DNA of 64,000 nt from assembly GCA_015066935.1 (NCBI GenBank), contig SVNK01000005.1, forward strand, positions 109,541 to 173,540. Reading direction: 5' to 3'. Source of the DNA: Ruminococcus sp. (lineage in GTDB: Bacteria > Bacillota > Clostridia > Oscillospirales > Ruminococcaceae). This document shows positions 62,809 through 64,000 of the stretch, piece after piece; positions within the stretch are counted from its first letter, which is position 1, and the number at the start of each line of letters is the position of its first letter. The translations under genes and the position numbers were made by a program. Below the pieces are notes generated by a model. It saw only the letters and a list, made by a program, of their open reading frames with translations. It was not told where the DNA came from and made no database searches.

Positions 62809-62930
62809 TTGCAATCACCATTTAATCGGACCGCAGTCCGATGAATCATGTATTATCCCACTCCTCATGCTTCATGTCTTGACCTGAGGAGCAGTCTCAA
62901 TGCAATAAACACAATATCCCTTTATAACAT

Positions 62931-62959
62931 ATTATATATTCTTTTTATCTTTTTTTCAA
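62931..62959 (-). promoter_or_regulatory. Promoter of the lipid kinase / surface cluster
   Basis: Minus strand: TTGAAA (62959-62954), 17-bp spacer, TATAAT (62936-62931). The leader before the kinase start is about 115 nt; within it I see only a short inverted repeat (CGGACTGCGGTCCG). Confidence 0.85.
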
Positions 62960-63003
62960 TAGCTTCAGCTATTAATTAAAATAAAAAAATATTTATCCGA
63001 CTA

Positions 63004-63032
63004 TTGACATTTGCAAAAATTAATGATATAAT
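63004..63032 (+). promoter_or_regulatory. Consensus promoter of tRNA-Gln
   Basis: TTGACA (63004-63009), 17-bp spacer, TATAAT (63027-63032): both boxes match the consensus exactly. The tRNA begins 27 bp downstream. Confidence 0.92.
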
Positions 63033-63059
63033 AATAAAGCTGAATCAATCAATATATTC

Positions 63060-63134
63060 TGGGGTGTCGCCAAGCGGTAAGGCAGCGGACTCTGACTCCG
63101 TTATTCGAGGGTTCAAATCCTTCCACCCCAACCA
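63060..63134 (+). tRNA. tRNA-Gln (anticodon CUG)
   Basis: A complete cloverleaf of 75 nt including an encoded CCA. The acceptor stem is TGGGGTG/CACCCCA, the D-arm CGCCAAGCGGTAAGGCA is typical of tRNA-Gln, and the anticodon stem GCGGA/TCCGT encloses loop CTCTGAC with anticodon CTG. The T-arm GAGGGTTCAAATCCTTC carries the TTCAAAT loop. It reads CAG codons. It has its own promoter and terminator. Confidence 0.96.
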
Positions 63135-63165
63135 AAAGACTTGTACATCTGTACAAGTCTTTTTT
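63134..63165 (+). terminator. Terminator of tRNA-Gln
   Basis: AAAAGACTTGTACA pairs with TGTACAAGTCTTTT over a 2-nt gap, ending in a T-run. Confidence 0.93.
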
Positions 63166-63166
63166 A

Positions 63167-63195
63167 TTGCCAAAATCTACGGGGTGTGGTATAAT
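63167..63195 (+). promoter_or_regulatory. Promoter of the GNAT gene
   Basis: TTGCCA (63167-63172), 17-bp spacer, TATAAT (63190-63195). It abuts the tRNA terminator. Confidence 0.72.
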
Positions 63196-63266
63196 ATAGG
63201 TGGTCGGATAGACTGATAAATAAGAATAGGTCGAAAAGATAATAAGAATTTATGGAGTAGTGGTAT

Positions 63267-63716
63267 ATGAAATTAGTGAAAGCGGAAAGGACGCAATTAG
63301 AAAGAATTGTTGCTATATCAAAGAGAGCGTTTGAAACAGATGTAGCAGTGGGAGGCGCAGTTGGGGACTATCCACCTGAGTATGATTCGGTTATCTGGCA
63401 TGAGCAAATGCTAAATGAGGGACATTTGTTCCAAGCAATAGTGGATGATGTGCTCATTGGCGGAGCAATTCTTTTTCTTAGTGAAAATAAAGAATCCTTA
63501 TATGTTGGAAGAATATTTGTAGATAGTTTACATCACAAAAAAGGTTATGGTATCGCCTTAATGGGATTGGTGGAAAAAACATATCCCAATGTGAAGGAAG
63601 TAAACCTTGATACGCCGATTTGGAATATTAGAACAAATTCGTTTTATAAGAAGTTAGGATATATTGAGCTGAAGCAAGAGGATGGTTTTTCCTTCTATCA
63701 AAAGAATTTGAAGTGA
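63267..63716 (+). CDS. GNAT-family N-acetyltransferase
   Basis: A 149-residue acetyltransferase of the GNAT fold. The acetyl-CoA motif is HHKKGYGIALMGLVE near residues 90-104 (Q/R-x-x-G-x-G/A type), followed by the C-terminal NSFYKKLGYIEL pattern. The substrate is unknown. Codon use differs sharply from the rest of the window, with many ATA, TTA, AGA and AAT codons and low GC, and it lies directly after a tRNA gene; both suggest recent acquisition. A GGAG lies about 12 bases before the start. Confidence 0.88.
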   Translation: MKLVKAERTQLERIVAISKRAFETDVAVGGAVGDYPPEYDSVIWHEQMLNEGHLFQAIVDDVLIGGAILFLSENKESLYVGRIFVDSLHHKKGYGIALMGLVEKTYPNVKEVNLDTPIWNIRTNSFYKKLGYIELKQEDGFSFYQKNLK

Positions 63717-63898
63717 TAATTCTTATTCATAAAACTGCTAATCCAATTCCAATTTACCAAACTGAACATACTACATACCCGTTTTCATTGTCATCTATTT
63801 TGAGCAAGAGTGACAAATCAAAGCTACGCATTTTGCGTATCACACCGCATGTTTTCACATTTATGGTATGCCGATTTTTAAATGGAGAGATTGATAAT

Positions 63899-64000
63899 AT
63901 GAAAAACAAATCTAATAAAATTCTTTTTTGGACTTTGTTTATTCCGTATGTACTTTTAGTTGCAGACAGTTTAAAAAGTGCAGTAAACGGTATATCAGTT
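63899..64000 (+). CDS. Partial membrane protein, cut by the window end
   Basis: The first 34 codons of a gene that runs off the window. GGAGAG lies about 11 bases before ATG 63899. The visible part starts with a Lys/Asn-rich stretch and a hydrophobic segment (ILFWTLFIPYVLLVA), so it is a membrane or exported protein. It shares the AT-rich composition of the GNAT gene. The 180 bp between the two genes holds no gene or clear terminator. No family can be named. Confidence 0.55.
   Translation, partial: MKNKSNKILFWTLFIPYVLLVADSLKSAVNGISV

Overview
The window looks like a chromosomal segment of a cellulolytic, Gram-positive anaerobe of the genus Ruminococcus (R. flavefaciens / R. champanellensis type). 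The main evidence is three dockerin-bearing secreted proteins (a double pectate lyase, a GH9-dockerin-GH16 cellulase/lichenase and a lipoprotein-like dockerin protein), Firmicutes-type gene neighbourhoods (sepF-ylmH-divIVA-ileS-lspA-rluD; mutS-mutL-miaA-hfq; ylbJ-yqfC-yqfD), meso-DAP dehydrogenase and strong AAGGAGG ribosome sites. The species assignment is inference. No phage, CRISPR array or complete insertion sequence was seen.

Layout. 1-4.9 kb: 3' part of fusA, then tuf, then a two-gene ABC exporter. 5-11.6 kb: a beta-helix, Cthe_2159-like lipoprotein and a 1312-residue cellulosomal pectate lyase behind a structured leader. 12-16.7 kb (minus): a folate operon built from fusions (FolC-HD, FolP, FolB-FolK-DHFR) ending in a TtcA-like tRNA thiolase. 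16.8-22 kb (plus): sporulation genes ylbJ-yqfC-yqfD, then gdhA and ddh. 22.3-26.4 kb (minus): AI-2E-type permease, ACT protein, UPF0210 protein, a small-molecule kinase and a 68-residue unknown. 26.6-30 kb (plus): PHP phosphatase, Lrp regulator, aminotransferase, ispE. 30.2-50.9 kb (minus): one long run of housekeeping genes: split transketolase with a 43-residue membrane peptide in front, HAD phosphatase, rluD, lspA, ileS, divIVA, ylmH, sepF, yggS, a HlyD-like protein, hfq, miaA, mutL, mutS, ylbF and miaB. 51-55.3 kb: the GH9/GH16 enzyme and an AraC regulator. 55.5-62.8 kb: a cell-surface cluster with MBOAT acyltransferase, AlgX/DHHW partner, dockerin protein, Thr-rich lipoprotein, cell-wall-repeat/transglutaminase protein and lipid kinase. 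63-64 kb: tRNA-Gln followed by an AT-rich stretch with a GNAT gene that looks imported.

The most unusual signal is non-coding. All three places where plus-strand genes converge on minus-strand genes hold large palindromic structures. Two of them (11606-11963 and 21967-22290) are related elements of about 320-360 bp that fold end to end. Their central 24-bp stems are perfect in both copies, yet six stem positions differ and every change is matched on the opposite arm. Both loops are 33 nt. A 44-bp hairpin cassette, 43/44 identical, sits on opposite arms of the element in the two copies. This pattern argues that folding, not sequence, is maintained. Other leads are the structured leader of the pectate lyase, the fused folate enzymes, the surface acylation/dockerin cluster, and an unannotated 43-residue membrane peptide before transketolase.
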